A stretch of 64,000 bases of DNA from Brachynemurus nebulosus (lineage: Eukaryota > Arthropoda > Insecta > Neuroptera > Myrmeleontidae): the NCBI GenBank assembly GCA_035578155.1, contig JAPWDM010000001.1:4778172-4842171 (forward strand), written 5' to 3'. The translations under genes were made by a program, and so were the position numbers. The notes beneath the pieces were generated by a model, which saw nothing but the letters and a program-made list of their open reading frames with translations, did no database searches and was not told the DNA's origin. Below are positions 48,980 to 60,756 of this stretch, in pieces; position 1 is the stretch's first letter, and each line of letters opens with the position of its first letter.

Positions 48980-49839
48980 AGGTAACGGGCCTAGTTTCTG
49001 ACCTTTTAAGAGTGACGGCTGAAGTTAAACGAGAGTAATAAATATAAGTTTAAACTTAAGAGACAATTAATAATTTTATCAACTAGTTTATGGCTTTCAA
49101 AATAAAGTCATACAAGTAAAATAATTATTTGAATTGAATTAATAATTTAAATTAATGTTTTAAAAATTGAAAAAAAGAACCCAGTTTCTGACCTTCAAAA
49201 TTTCTCATGTGACAGTTTTTGACCCTGACAGTGGCCTAGTTTCTGATCCTTAAATTTAAAAATACAGTTTTTTAAAATTTAATTTATAAATAATTTTTTA
49301 TTGATAAAAATGAATGTTTAATGTTATATACGTTATGAAAAATAACAAAAACTAATCGAAGATAACTATAAATAACAAAATAACAACAAAAACTGGTTAG
49401 AATTTAATTGGGCCATACCACTTTAGAAGTGAGCCTAGTAATTGACCCTCATATTTCAATAATAAAAATCATTCTAAGGTATTTTATAAATATTTTAAAA
49501 TAAATTTTAAACAAATATTAACCTGCTCATATATTTTTAATTAAGTTTTCATACTTACATGATGAATATGGCACAGATCAAAATGAGTACTTTGTAACAT
49601 AAACTGTTAGGAAACTACCAAAAAAATAGTTTTTACACACATTTTAAACTTAAAATTTTTTTTTAATTTAGTTAATATATTCTAAACTTTTTAAATTGCT
49701 GTTCATTAGACACAGAATAGATTACTTTAAATTAAGAATTTATTTTTTTTCTTATTTAAAATATAGTTTTTTTATTAATTTATAACAAAGTTGAAAAGTT
49801 CAGAAATTGGGCCAGGGTCAATTACCGGGTCTTTTACCT
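48980..49839. mobile_element. TA-flanked MITE just downstream of the hth stop, with recurring GGCCTAGTTTCTGACC phrase
   Basis: The ends AGGTAACGGGCCTAGTTTCT + GACC and the complement of GGTCAATTACCGGGTCTTTT + ACCT share AGGTAA at the tip and the CCTAGTTTCTGACC/CCC(A)ATTTCTGA phrase behind it. TA on both sides (48978-48979, 49840-49841). The phrase recurs internally (GAACCCAGTTTCTGACCTTC at 49179, TGGCCTAGTTTCTGATCCTT at 49228, GAGCCTAGTAATTGACCCTC at 49432). 860 bp, beginning 133 bp past the stop codon. Confidence 0.8.
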
Positions 49840-49948
49840 TATTCACTTTTACTTCATCTTGAAGTTCTTATTTAAGGTGAATCGATCACTTGAAATTTTC
49901 CAAGTTTAGAATTTGAAATTTTAGTATATTATAGAAAAAAATATATGA

Positions 49949-49952
<4 letters not shown>

Positions 49953-50036
<84 letters not shown>
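49953..50036. repeat. (TA)n microsatellite
   Basis: About 80 bp of uninterrupted TA directly abutting the next element. Confidence 0.97.
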
Positions 50037-50039
<3 letters not shown>

Positions 50040-50174
50040 GGTTTAAGGGAAATGACTTATCCTTTTGAGAGGTGACGCGACTATTAACTCCGAAAAAATT
50101 CCTGCGGTTTTAGTGTCTACAGAATGCTATAAGTCACCCCACAAAAGGACGAGAGTTATTTGTTTTGCACCCTG
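50037..50174. mobile_element. Short TA-flanked element with CAGGGT ends
   Basis: TA-CAGGGTTTAAGGG on the left and GTTTTGCACCCTG-TA on the right form short inverted ends. 138 bp. It abuts the microsatellite, as if it had inserted in, or seeded, the TA run. The ATACAGGGTG-type end is common among insect MITEs. Confidence 0.7.
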
Positions 50175-51070
50175 TATATGTAGCAGCTGACTGCAGATTT
50201 GTGAGTTCAAATTGAAGAAAGTTTAGTTATGAATTTCATTCATTTAACTAAGTGAAAAGCGAATTAATTGCCTAACTTTATCATTTAGCTTTCCGTTTAT
50301 TAAACTTTAAATATAAATTTAATCGACTGGAGCATTACTTTATGGTATTCCATAATTATTATCATAAACACTTTGCTTTGTAAAAAAAGACCACAAATGG
50401 ATTGAAACATGTCATAAAATTAATTAAATAAAAGTTATATTTTTCAAAGAAGCGTGGTTTATTAATATTTAAATATAAAAGAAAATGTATCTTAGACAGT
50501 GCTGTAGAGTATCTACTTAATGAAGGACCCCTCCAGATACAATAGGATACATTGCCCTTGCATATGTATTCATTAAAATGTTCTATTAGATACAGATACA
50601 AGATACATTTTATATACATCTGTAACTTATTTAATATAGGCTAATTCAACAAAAAATGGTCTAACGTCGTCAAACAAATGTAACAAGTTAAGCGAAATTA
50701 GACGCACCTAGTTTTTTGTCTCTTTTTCTTTTTGTTATTTTCATATTAGAACAACTATAGTAACTTAAGAACATACGTTTAATTTCGCTTCATTTGTTAT
50801 TGATGTCAGACCATGTTCAATTGATTTGACCTATATCTACTAATCGATAATATAATAAATTATGGCTTTTTCTGACAAAGGACTCGCCCTAAATCACGTA
50901 GTTCCGATAGAGGAGTCACACAGTCTTATACTTATTACATTTTATCGTTAACATAGCATTCCGTAGAGCCCCGGCCATGTTGCATCACGTGTCGAAGCCG
51001 TTGTATTTAGATACAAACTTATTTTGTTTCCGTATTATAAAGAAATAATTTGTATTTCTGTTTGTTTTAG

Positions 51071-51720
51071 GTAAAATAATTTTCGCGCAAATTACAAACT
51101 GAAACTGATTTTGACTGCTGTTCACATTTCCCGCCACCTACCAAAAGCAAGTATACCAATATAATAAATACGAAGAAAGTAGAAACGAGCAGTCAACACA
51201 ACAAATGCAAATGACCTTAAATAAAAATTATTTGCAATATAATTTTACATACAACGAGTGTAGAAAAATTCAAAACAAAAATAATACATAAACAATTGTA
51301 AGAAAAAAATTTAAACGTAAGTAAATAAAGAAAAAGAATAACTAAACAAAAAATTTAAAATTAAAAAAAATCGGTTATAAGTTTTATAAATGTGATTATT
51401 AAATATTTGTACAAAATGTAAATGTTCTCAAGTGCGTGTGTGAAAGAAGACAGTAAATAATAAACTATGCAAATATACGGACGATAAAATTTAATTTGTA
51501 CAAAAAAAGCTAAATAAAAAAATTTGTGTTAATAAAATTTGAAGAAAAACATTAATTTAATAAAGATAACAATGAAGAAGAAGTATACATCAAGATAGCT
51601 CTACCTACTATATGAATTTTAAAATAGAGAAACACAATTTTCATAGAGTGTAATTATTAAAAAAAAGAATTATTATTGATAAAGAAAAATGAGGTGAACC
51701 TTTTTTCTTGTAAATATAAA
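51071..51720 (+). other. hth: Candidate spliced 3' UTR exon of homothorax
   Basis: It begins GTAAAATAATTTTCGCGCAA after a strong acceptor and runs A-rich, with no mobile-element insertion. AATAAA at 51459-51464, 51513-51518 and 51531-51536 and TGTAAATA at 51709-51716 are candidate cleavage and Pumilio-type signals. Exact end unknown. Confidence 0.4.
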
Positions 51721-54687
51721 AAAAAATAATTTTTTGTTTTTTATCCAGTTCAGTGGACCGACGCTCTCCGTTCAATTACAAATTCAAAAACATTTCCTTC
51801 AAATCAAAATCAAAATAATTTTAATTTTATAATCACACCTGCTACCCGCCCCTTCCTTTAATTTACATTTATTCACTCTCTCATTTATTCGGAATTTATT
51901 TTCAATATATGCGAATCCACTGAACTGAATAAGACGGCAACACTTTTGAAAAATATAGTTTAAAACATTATGTCTTAGAATCTATTAATGATATATATTG
52001 TAACATGTGCATAATGTATATTAAATGAGAATTTGTTCTTTTCGTTTTTGTTAAGAGCATAATTATTATTGAAATTTCATTAGCGATCGCATAAAAATGT
52101 GCAATAACTAATGAAAATCATTTACCGGGAAGAAGTTGATGCTGAAAGCTGTAAAATTGCCCACAAATTGCTCTATTGAAATCAACAGTTACTCCAATAA
52201 ATGTTCTTTTATCAGTTATTTTATTAGTTACAATGTTTCTTTCTTTTATATGTAATTTCTTTACACTACTAAATTGTCAGTTTACTCTTATACTGTTTAC
52301 TGTCATTAAGGAAGCAACCGTTAAAAATGTAGGCAACCAGTGGTATGTTATGAATTGTCTTTTGCATATATTGAGAGTTAATTAGATTTTGTTGAATTAA
52401 AATTATACAGGAAAATTAATATTTTATTTAAATAATTAAGTTCTTAACTCCAATATAGTAATTTGGGGGCAATTTAGGCATATAGAAAAGAAAAAAGGCT
52501 TCAACTTCCGGCGTTAACTTCTTTCCGGTTGATCATTTATATGTTACTATTTATTCGCAGCGACCATAGAGGATAACAAAAAGTAACACAAAATTTTAGA
52601 ATGCAAAGTTGAATCAATAATTATTTTTTATTTTTTTCGTTTGATTTATTGCTCAAAATCCCCAAAAAATTGACAGTTGCAATTCCAGTATATGACGATG
52701 AATAAATGGTAGAATCTTTGAATATAATCTCAAATTTTGTAGGTGACAAAATTTTATTTATTTTTGGTAATTGTGATAAAATTTTTGTTATCTTCAAAGT
52801 AATCTTTTAAATTTAGGCAATTCATACACATCACATTTGATTAGTTTTGAATTACATGCCCGTGTAATAAAACAGATCATTTGATAGGAAACAAGTATAT
52901 ACGATTTATTAAAAAAAAAAAATTAGAAAATTCGTTGACCCGAATACTTAATAAAATATATAAAAAAAAAAAACAAGTCTTTTCAAAGTATACGATCGCA
53001 CTTTTATACAAATATAAGAGAATTTAACTACTTATTAAATGAAGATTTTTTACATAATTTAAATAAATTTGAAAATAATTATGATTTTTGTAAAGAAATA
53101 AAAAAAAAAACACAGATGAAAAATATATTTTTATGAAAGATATATATATTTAAAAAAGAATTAAATTAAAATGATCATTTTTATTTTCTTGTATGTAATT
53201 CTGTAAAAATTTCTGTTTTTTTAAAATGAAAAAATCCTTTCAATAATGATCGATATACGTAATTAAATTTAGCTAAATAAATGAGAAAAAAATATCAAAA
53301 TAGAGATTGTACATACGATAATCTCAGATTCACAACTGCATAGAATAAATAAAATTATACACAAGTATACAAAAAAAATTTTAATGTTTTTAAAATAATT
53401 GTTCTCAATTATTTTATTTAAAAAGCCACGCTGAAAACCTTTTAGATGAAAAAATAAAATGTGACTTTTAACTGTAAGAAAATTTTTTAATTTTAAGTAC
53501 ATACACACACAACATATGTAAAAAAGAAAATGTATATTTGTTTATTTGTGTAAAAAGTTATTGTATTTTTATAGAAAGTATTTTTTAATTTTTTGAACAA
53601 AAAAAAAATACTAATAAAATTTATTTAAAATAAATTACATAATATTATACGCCATTACAAAGATTTTACTGTTATATACACAAACGAAGATGAAATGACA
53701 TTTCAAAGGATCATTCTTAATTTTGAACTGAATCAGAATAGTTAGTAAAGTGGCTATCAACTTAATTTAAAATAACAGGGTTTTTTATTAGCATAATTTA
53801 TTACGTTCAAAATAAATTTCAAAATCATAAAATAACAACGAAACAATAGCTTACGGAGTTGACAATTTAACAAAAAAAAAATACCATGTAATTCAAAAAT
53901 TTTATTTTATGATTTTGAACGAATGTGTATACAAGAATGAATACAGCAATAAATTTTAAATAGAATTGTTATAAAATGAACCACTGTTTAACGTCACTCC
54001 CATGTAGGTATACGAAATTTTGGTGATTTTTGGTGTTTTTATATCAAAGTTATATTATATAAAAAATAAAAAAAGTATATATTAAATTATATAACAATGT
54101 ACAGTACTTGTATTTAAAAATATTATCTTCTTAAATTTAGTCTTAATTAAATTTTAAATAAAACAAAAATTATGTGGCATATACAAAAAATTGTAATAAG
54201 TGAGGCATTTTGTTTTAAATTTTGAAAATAATTAACAAGTTTCCTATTAAATAACGAATTGAATTTTTTTGTTTTGTTAAAAGATTAGATGTTATTTTTT
54301 TCTTTCGAATAAAATTTTGCTTCAATTATAATTTTTTGTTTGTTTTCTTTATTTTATTTATTTTTTCTTCTCCTTTTTCATCTTTTTCTTTTGATTCTAG
54401 TTGCATTGATTAAAACAAAATGTTTTCCATACAGAGGTTCGTTTTATATATTACCAAAAAAAAAAAAATTTTAACAAATATCACTTGAGAAAGCAATGCT
54501 CACATACGATATCGCTGAATGAATAGTTCAGCAAAATTTTAAATTTTCAGTTTTAAGTATTCATATTGTGATCCCTTTTATCAATATTTTTTTCCTTTCT
54601 TTTGAACAATACGTGGACTTCCCGCACACAACACACAAAATTATTGACAATTTACCATTCATAAAATTACTGAATATAAAAATAATT
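51721..54687. other. Downstream sequence, very AT-rich, nothing recognised
   Basis: It may include more hth 3' UTR (several AATAAA hexamers). A small hairpin (GTTCAAAATAAATTTCAAAA / complement) near 53.80-53.93 kb. No gene. Confidence 0.45.
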
Positions 54688-54930
54688 TTTTTGCCACTTT
54701 TTACTAAAACTACTAGACTTTTCAGTTACTAGCTAGCTTTCGAGTAATTTATTTATCGTCAAGTATAATACAATTTAAAATTCAGTAACGGATCATACTT
54801 TATTATAAATGGGATGATGTTCGCATTCGTAATTGAAATTTTAATTGTATTATACCTTACGATGAGTTAACTACTCGAAAGCTAGCTCGTAACAGAAGAA
54901 TATAATTTTAGCAAAAAGTAACAAGAAAAT
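54688..54930. mobile_element. Inverted-repeat element (foldback MITE)
   Basis: Left CTAGCTAGCTTTCGAGTAAT (54,728) and right ACTACTCGAAAGCTAGCTCG (54,872) are complementary. Pairing continues inward (AAGTATAATACAATT/AATTGTATTATACCTT) and outward (CACTTTTTACTAAAA/TTTTAGCAAAAAGTAA). About 240 bp. I found no clear target duplication. Confidence 0.8.
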
Positions 54931-55014
54931 TATTTTCACATTTTGTAAGACAGATTTCCACAAAGTAAATCTTTCAAGTGTTAATTTTATTGATAAAATT
55001 GCTGAAAAGTGTAT

Positions 55015-55555
55015 ACAAAAGCATGATAAATAATGTCCAATACTACAATACAGTCAGGAAGCACACAATAGTACTGACAATATATAAATTATTGTCAATA
55101 ATTTTGTATATTTGCGGGCATTTTTATTAAATAATGTAAACATATCAATTTCGTTCTGTGTTAGTAATGACTCCACACCAATTCAAAAAAAATGGCTGCT
55201 CACACTCCCATAGAAAATATTATTGACAATAATTCAAATATTGTCAATAGTATTGCATGTTGGCGACAATATTGTGGTATCCGACTATATTATTTATCAT
55301 CATGGTTTTATTAATGTAATATTCAATATTTTCGTTATTTAGCCTGTCAGTGTGAGTGCAGGCGCGAGTCCTATTCAATATTTTTGTCAATTTTTATGAC
55401 AAAAATATTGAACGATAAAAGTATTTTTAATTTTCATATATAAAAGCATAATGAATGATATTTTTCAATAGTACAATATAGTGGACAAACATGCAATGGT
55501 ATTGACAATCTTTGAATTATTGTCAGTAATATTGCGCGTTTGTATATGAATGCTT
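55015..55555. mobile_element. Composite of three homologous about 100-bp units in +, - and + orientation
   Basis: Units at 55,020-55,125 (+), about 55,205-55,305 (-) and 55,446-55,553 (+) share CAATAGTACTGACAATAT-like, ATTATTGTCAATAATATT-like and GAYAAATAAT-like segments in the same order. Read together, this is either a MITE with an internal inverted repeat followed by a third end, or two overlapping insertions. Confidence 0.7.
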
Positions 55556-57770
55556 AAAATGTGATTATTTTAAATGTTCGATGCATTTCATACGGAACAA
55601 AAACATTTTTTATTAAATTAATTTTTGGTGCTGTTGATAAGAAATGAGAAAACAATATATTTTAAAAATACCTTAGTTTCTTAAGTGGTCAACATTTCTA
55701 AGAGAAATCTTAAAACAATCGTATTTGTATACTACTAAGTTAAATCATCAATTAAAGAATATTGTAGAAATATTATATTTATGATTAAAGAATGAATAGT
55801 TTTTGATGAGACTTTATTATCACAAAATTGCCTAATAAAAATATACATAGTATACTAAAATGTAAACTAGGGCTGTTAACCACTTTCTGACTGTTTCATC
55901 TCGATTACACATACAAGCAGCTTTATTTTCTTCAACCATTGAAGAAAATAGAGTTTCTGAACAGAACTAATGAACTTCGAATAAATATACAATTGAGATG
56001 CAATATTTTTAAAAACAGAAACAAACCTACCACTAGCATTAATTGTTATACGAAATTTTTTTTACGAACTCTGACATAAGAAATAATAACAAGTGTAAAT
56101 ATGTATTTTGCTAATGGAAGTACCTCTCTCTCTATACATTAAAAAATCACCTTCAAATTAATTATCACGCAAATAGGGATATTTAAAGAAAAAAGTTATG
56201 AAAAATGATTTATATCAAACAAAACACAAAACTTGTAATAAAGAAAAAAATATTGTTAAAATTTTAATTATACAAATTAAATACGACTCAATGGTTTTCA
56301 AATTTTCAAAAATAGTAAAATCATTGTATGCCTTACATATGTATACGAATAATTATTATTCTTAAATCAAATCCCAAAAAAGAAAAACGGTTAATATTTA
56401 AAATAAGAGGAACAATTTTATAGAATTATCGAGCCAGTTTCATTTTAGCGTTACAATTCAGTTGAATTAAACCAATTTTTTTAGGTTATGTATTTATCTG
56501 TAATTTTTTCATGACAATCAAAATTAAAATAAAATCATTCTAGTATGAATTTTCATTGAATATTTTAAATAAAAATATTTAAATAAAAAAAAGGATTAAA
56601 ATATAATAATGGGTGTATATTATTAATTGAATTGTAACAATTAAAATGAAATAGCTTGATAGATTGAAAGACGAAAAAGAAAGAATTGTAAAATAAAATA
56701 CAATATTGTGTTCTGCTTTTTATGATGAATGATAATATGAGATTTCTCTTATTATTATTAATTATGATTATGATTATTATTATATTATTATTATTAAAAT
56801 GATATGATTAATATTAATTAATTACTGTAATTTATAAAAGGACAGCAATGTGAATACCTCTATATATTGATGACTATGTCCTTGTGACTCTGTATAGTGT
56901 TTTACTTTATTCTTTTTTTTTTTTTGAAACGTCAGCATTAAATGCTACATCTTGTGTACTTAAAAATGTCGTTTTATTTCTTCAAATATTTTTTGCTACC
57001 TTATTTTTTCAGCTTCTTAAAATTTTGAAAATTTTCAAAAGGTTTTTTTAAGCAAATAAGAAGAAAATATTAAAACAAATTCAAAATTAACAAAAATTAG
57101 AAAAAATACGTAAGTAGTTAACCTCAAATTTTCGTGAGAAAAAAGTAACTTAAAGGGACTCAGTTGATTAGTACATAACATCGTTTGGGTTTTACCCAAA
57201 CAAACTGGCTTTAGCTACAGTTTGTAGCACATTTTAAATTAAGAAATTTTTTTGCGAAACAACCATTTAATAGTATGTATTTAGGTACACTACCGTTGTA
57301 AAGTTTAAGACCAAGGACTGTAAGTTATGCAATCACAAATAAACTAGGATGTTTCGGAAATTTTTAGAGTTTCGGGGCTATATAACGTTTGCGTTTTACC
57401 ATCAATAATTCCGATTTTCGTTGCATATTTTTTTAATTTTCTTTCAGTTATATTACACATTCTACACGTGTATGTGAAAAAACTACATTACTGTTCAAAA
57501 TTGGATTATTCTTACTGGTTCAAATAATCGACAATAAAGTGGCAAACGTTTAATACAAAATTAAGCGGTGTTGAGACCCTTTAATTTGATTTCGTTAATG
57601 TAAACAATTAAAGTGTCTGTGGAGTGATAACGGTGTTCTATTGTCGTATAATTATTTTTTATTCTGGACCACAGTATAACATTGAACATGTGGGTTACTG
57701 TTTATATTGATTGCTATAGTTTTATCAAATAATAACAAATTCAATAATCTTTTGTTAAGCTACCTCGGTC
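55556..57770. other. Intergenic sequence; ATT microsatellite-like tract near 56.75-56.80 kb
   Basis: A small perfect hairpin GTTTGGGT-TTT-ACCCAAAC at 57183-57201 is present. No gene recognised. Confidence 0.5.
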
Positions 57771-57983
57771 CAGGGCCAGCTTAGCCAATAAACCAATAAC
57801 CAAATCTTACCTCCGGAAAAATTACCGTTTTTTTCTTTTGTTTTTTTTGCTCGTCACTTATTTTTTTAAGAGAAAGTTTGAAAAAAAAGTAGTAAAAATT
57901 AAGATTTCCTTCTTTTCAAACAAAAGGTAGGGGCGGCATTTTTCAAGGTGCCTAGGGGCGGACTCAGGGTTAATCCGGCCCTG
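57771..57983. mobile_element. hAT MITE family C, 213 bp, with perfect 8-bp target duplication
   Basis: The ends CAGGGCCAGCTTAGCC and the complement of GGGTTAATCCGGCCCTG are inverted repeats starting CAGGGCC, a classic insect hAT-MITE end. The flanks CCTCGGTC at 57763-57770 and 57984-57991 are identical. Interior words GCTCGTCACTTATTTTTTTA and AGGGGCGGCATTTTTCAAGG define family C with the copies at 21.4 and 44.7 kb. Confidence 0.95.
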
Positions 57984-57991
57984 CCTCGGTC

Positions 57992-59430
57992 TAAAAGTTT
58001 TTGATGGTCCTGTAGGTGAAAATAGGAAGAGTCGTTGCTAACAACTTTTTTGGAAAAACTTTTTTCTTTTGTCAATACTTAATTACTCAGGGAAATTGTG
58101 TTAGATATTCCTGTAGAAAGCAGTGTGTTAAAAATTACTGAATGCATACATGAGTTCAATGAAGTTTTGTTATTAAAATACGGTAAGTGTATGAAAATTT
58201 TATTTAAATGGTGGTAAGTACAATAATATTACAAATATTACAAATGGCAAATATAAAAAAATTGTTAATAGACTGAAAAAATTAAAAAAATGGGGAATAT
58301 TAAGGCAGAGTCCAATGAAGGTGCTAGTGGGCTTTGACCCCGCTCCGAAATTTTTATTAGGACCGAAATGAATGTATTATTTCCATTGATAATAAAAACA
58401 AAAGGCTCGCAGTAGGAGCAGAAGTCAAGAAATCTGTTCGTGCGTGATTTAATTATGAACCGTTATTACAGAAAATAATATCATTAAGAAAATACTTTGA
58501 AATCTTTAGATTGATTAAAATATCAAAAAAAATATTTTAAGTATTTTTCTACCTATAAAGGTCTTAGGGACTTTGCACAATTATTACAATTTTTTCGTAA
58601 ACGAAGAACTTAAAAGAAATATCTCTTAGGATCACCCATAAATAAAAACTTATTAACTCCAAAAATTTAGAAACTATGAGGTTGCGATGGAGGAACATTA
58701 TGAAATGGCAAATATCGTGAGAGTTTTCTACGGAACCTTACCTACCGGAACGATTTATTAAAATTTAGAAATGCCTCTTATACATATAAAAACAAATCTT
58801 TTTGTTTCATAACATATACTAGGTGAACTAGGTCACTGTCGAATTTTTTTTAGCTGTTATAAAAAGCTGATTAAGACTAAGAAAATTTTGAATTAAAATC
58901 AATGAACCTTTTGAAATTTTAAAAATTGCTAAACGGAGAGAAAAAGCAGTTTCTCAAAATGACCTGTGTGCATTTATGGCATCTATTGGTCCGCAGACCA
59001 GTGCCGGGCCACGAAGTTATTTCACCGGTTCGATTAGAAAAAAATATATTTTAGTGTTATGTCTACTTCTATACAATACATACATTTTCTTACATCATAA
59101 TTTTTAAAATTTCAAAGGGCACAGTTGTAGAGTTAATTTAATAATCATTCTCAGTGACGGATTTAAAATTTTTGTGGTCCTATCTACACCTTACTGTTAC
59201 ATTTAATTTACTTCTCATCATCGTAATCGCTCGGCCTTACCACGTGTTCGTAACTATTACTTCAATTTTGTCAATTAACCTATTTTAACCTATTTCATAT
59301 TTAAATAAAACGAAGTGTTTCTTATTTTTATAAAAATATTCCAAATTATCTATTTTTTTGTGGCAAGATAGTATCTAATTCTGCTTAAGAAATCTATAAA
59401 ATTGGTAATAATCGATTTACTATGACTTAA
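57992..59430. other. Intergenic sequence, nothing recognised
   Basis: AT-rich; phrases near 58.96-59.2 kb (GGTCCGCAGACCAGTGCCGG) look like an eroded hAT end. No gene supported. Confidence 0.45.
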
Positions 59431-60128
59431 GGTGGTTCTTCCGTGTGACAGTTTGTTTTTTTAAGCATTTTTTGGTAATTTTTTTGACGAACAGTGAAAA
59501 GATAGAACTTTAAGTTTGTTATCATTTATTTATTACCATTTCAAGAGTATCAGTTTGTAAAACAAATTTAAAATAAAAAAAAATTAGTACGTAAGTTGTA
59601 CCACTTCGAAGACACCAACTCGGAAAAAACGGTCTCCATCATATCTCGAGAATGGTTTGACCGATTCACTTGAAATTTAAAGGGTAGATTCAGCACGTGT
59701 AGACACATCGAAAGAACTTGGATCATTTGAAAATACTGAAAATTGTGTTTTTAGCAGACGTTTGAAATAAATTCAAATTTCATGATTTTTTTTAACTTTT
59801 TGTTACAAAAAAATAGAAATGCGTGGAATTTTTGGATGATCTTAGTTCATTCGATGCGTCTACACGTGCTGAGTCTACCTTACAAATTTAAAATGAATCA
59901 GTCCGACCATTCTTTAGATATGATGGAGACCGTTTTGTTGGGGAGGGTGTCTTCGGAGTGGTACAACTTACGTACTGATTAAGATTTTTATTTGAAATTT
60001 GTTTTTCATACTCTTGAAACAGTAGTAAATAAATGATAAAAAACTCAAAGTTCTATCTTTTCACTGTTCATCAAAAAAAAATTCCCAAAAAATGCTTAAA
60101 AAACAGACTGTCACACAGGAGAACTGCC
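59431..60128. mobile_element. TTAA-flanked long palindromic (foldback) element
   Basis: Two arms of about 300 bp (59431-59730 and 59831-60128) pair nearly throughout around a 100-bp loop. The tips GGTGGTTCTTCCGTGTGACA and the complement of TGTCACACAGGAGAACTGCC differ at a few bases. TTAA lies on both sides (59427-59430, 60129-60132). Deep inside, GTGTAGACACATCGAAAGAA pairs with TTCATTCGATGCGTCTACAC. A frame in the right arm (59782-59982) is palindrome sequence, not a gene. Confidence 0.93.
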
Positions 60129-60401
60129 TTAATTGAGTTTAATTCAGATTTCAGTACGTTAATCGTAAAATTTGTCTAAATTAAAAAAAAAAATTGTAAT
60201 AAATTTAGTAATATATTAGACAAACCAAAGTATTGATTTAATTATTAAAAATAGACAGCAAATACTAGTAAATTAAATATAAATGTAATTTAGAAAATTG
60301 ATAATCTTCATATGTGATTTTATATATTAAACCCAAAGCAGATGTAGAAAGGTATGCCGACGCGCAGATCGTAATGGCGTAGATGGCGAAATACATATAT
60401 A

Positions 60402-60606
60402 CAGCCTGAGTTTTTTGAGAGTTGCCATTTTTATTACAGCCAAACCGTTGATTTAATTGAAAAATTGTTCAAATAAGAGTTGTAGATATCGACGACGGCA
60501 ACCGATTGTTATAGTCAGGAGCTTTATAGTTATAGCTCTAATGGTCTTAACTCTTATCAACGGTTTGGCTGTCACGAAAATGGTAACTCTCAAAAAACTC
60601 ACACTG
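60402..60606. mobile_element. Tc1-type MITE, 205 bp, TA target duplication
   Basis: The ends CAGCCTGAGTTTTTTGAGAG and the complement of CTCTCAAAAAACTCACACTG are inverted repeats that continue for about 50 bp per arm (GCCAAACCGTTGAT on one side, ATCAACGGTTTGGC on the other). TA on both sides (60400-60401, 60607-60608). It ends 77 bp from the tRNA gene, on the side where the tRNA terminates. Confidence 0.92.
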
Positions 60607-60683
60607 TATAAATATAATAATAAATAATTGTAATTAACTGTAATGTTTAAATTAAAAATCATAAAGTGATTGAAAAAATTATC

Positions 60684-60756
60684 CGGATCGGCTGGGAATC
60701 GAACCCAGGATCTCCTGGTAACTAGCCAGGTGTGCTATCCATTACACCATCGATCC
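60684..60756 (-). tRNA. tRNA gene with AGT anticodon (tRNA-Thr by anticodon; atypical)
   Basis: On the minus strand a 73-nt cloverleaf can be drawn. The acceptor stem GGATCGA pairs with CCGATCC, with an A7/C66 mismatch. The D stem is GTGT/GCAC, the anticodon stem CCTGG/CCAGG with loop CTAGTTA, the variable loop AGATC, and the T stem CTGGG/CCCAG with loop TTCGATT. The discriminator is G. Internal A box (TGGTGTAATGG) and B box (GGTTCGATTCC) match the RNA polymerase III consensus, and a T6 terminator follows at 60678-60673. The anticodon is AGT (Thr). The anticodon-to-T-arm region is Thr-like, but the D arm looks more like Arg/Gln tRNAs, base 37 is T instead of a purine, and G73 is unusual for Thr. 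It may be a diverged or recently derived tRNA copy. No CCA is encoded, as expected for a eukaryote. Confidence 0.85.

Larger units (their letters stand above)
48847..51720 (+). other. hth: homothorax 3' UTR, possibly containing a spliced intron (48849-51070)
   Basis: The sequence after the TAG stop carries a donor-like GTAAAT at 48849, two bases past the stop. A strong acceptor follows at 51051-51070 (pyrimidine-rich, ending gtttgttttag). The three mobile or simple-repeat insertions here (48980-49839, the TA run to 50036, 50037-50174) all lie between those two sites. Downstream of 51070 the sequence is repeat-free and A-rich, with AATAAA hexamers at 51459, 51513 and 51531 and a Pumilio-like TGTAAATA at 51709. 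The true 3' end is not determinable by eye. Confidence 0.5.

Noticed and set aside
60684..60756. Alternative reading of the anticodon as TAG or GTT by shifting the stem
   Set aside because: The 5-bp stem CCTGG/CCAGG fixes a 7-nt loop with AGT in the centre; shifted stems lose pairing.
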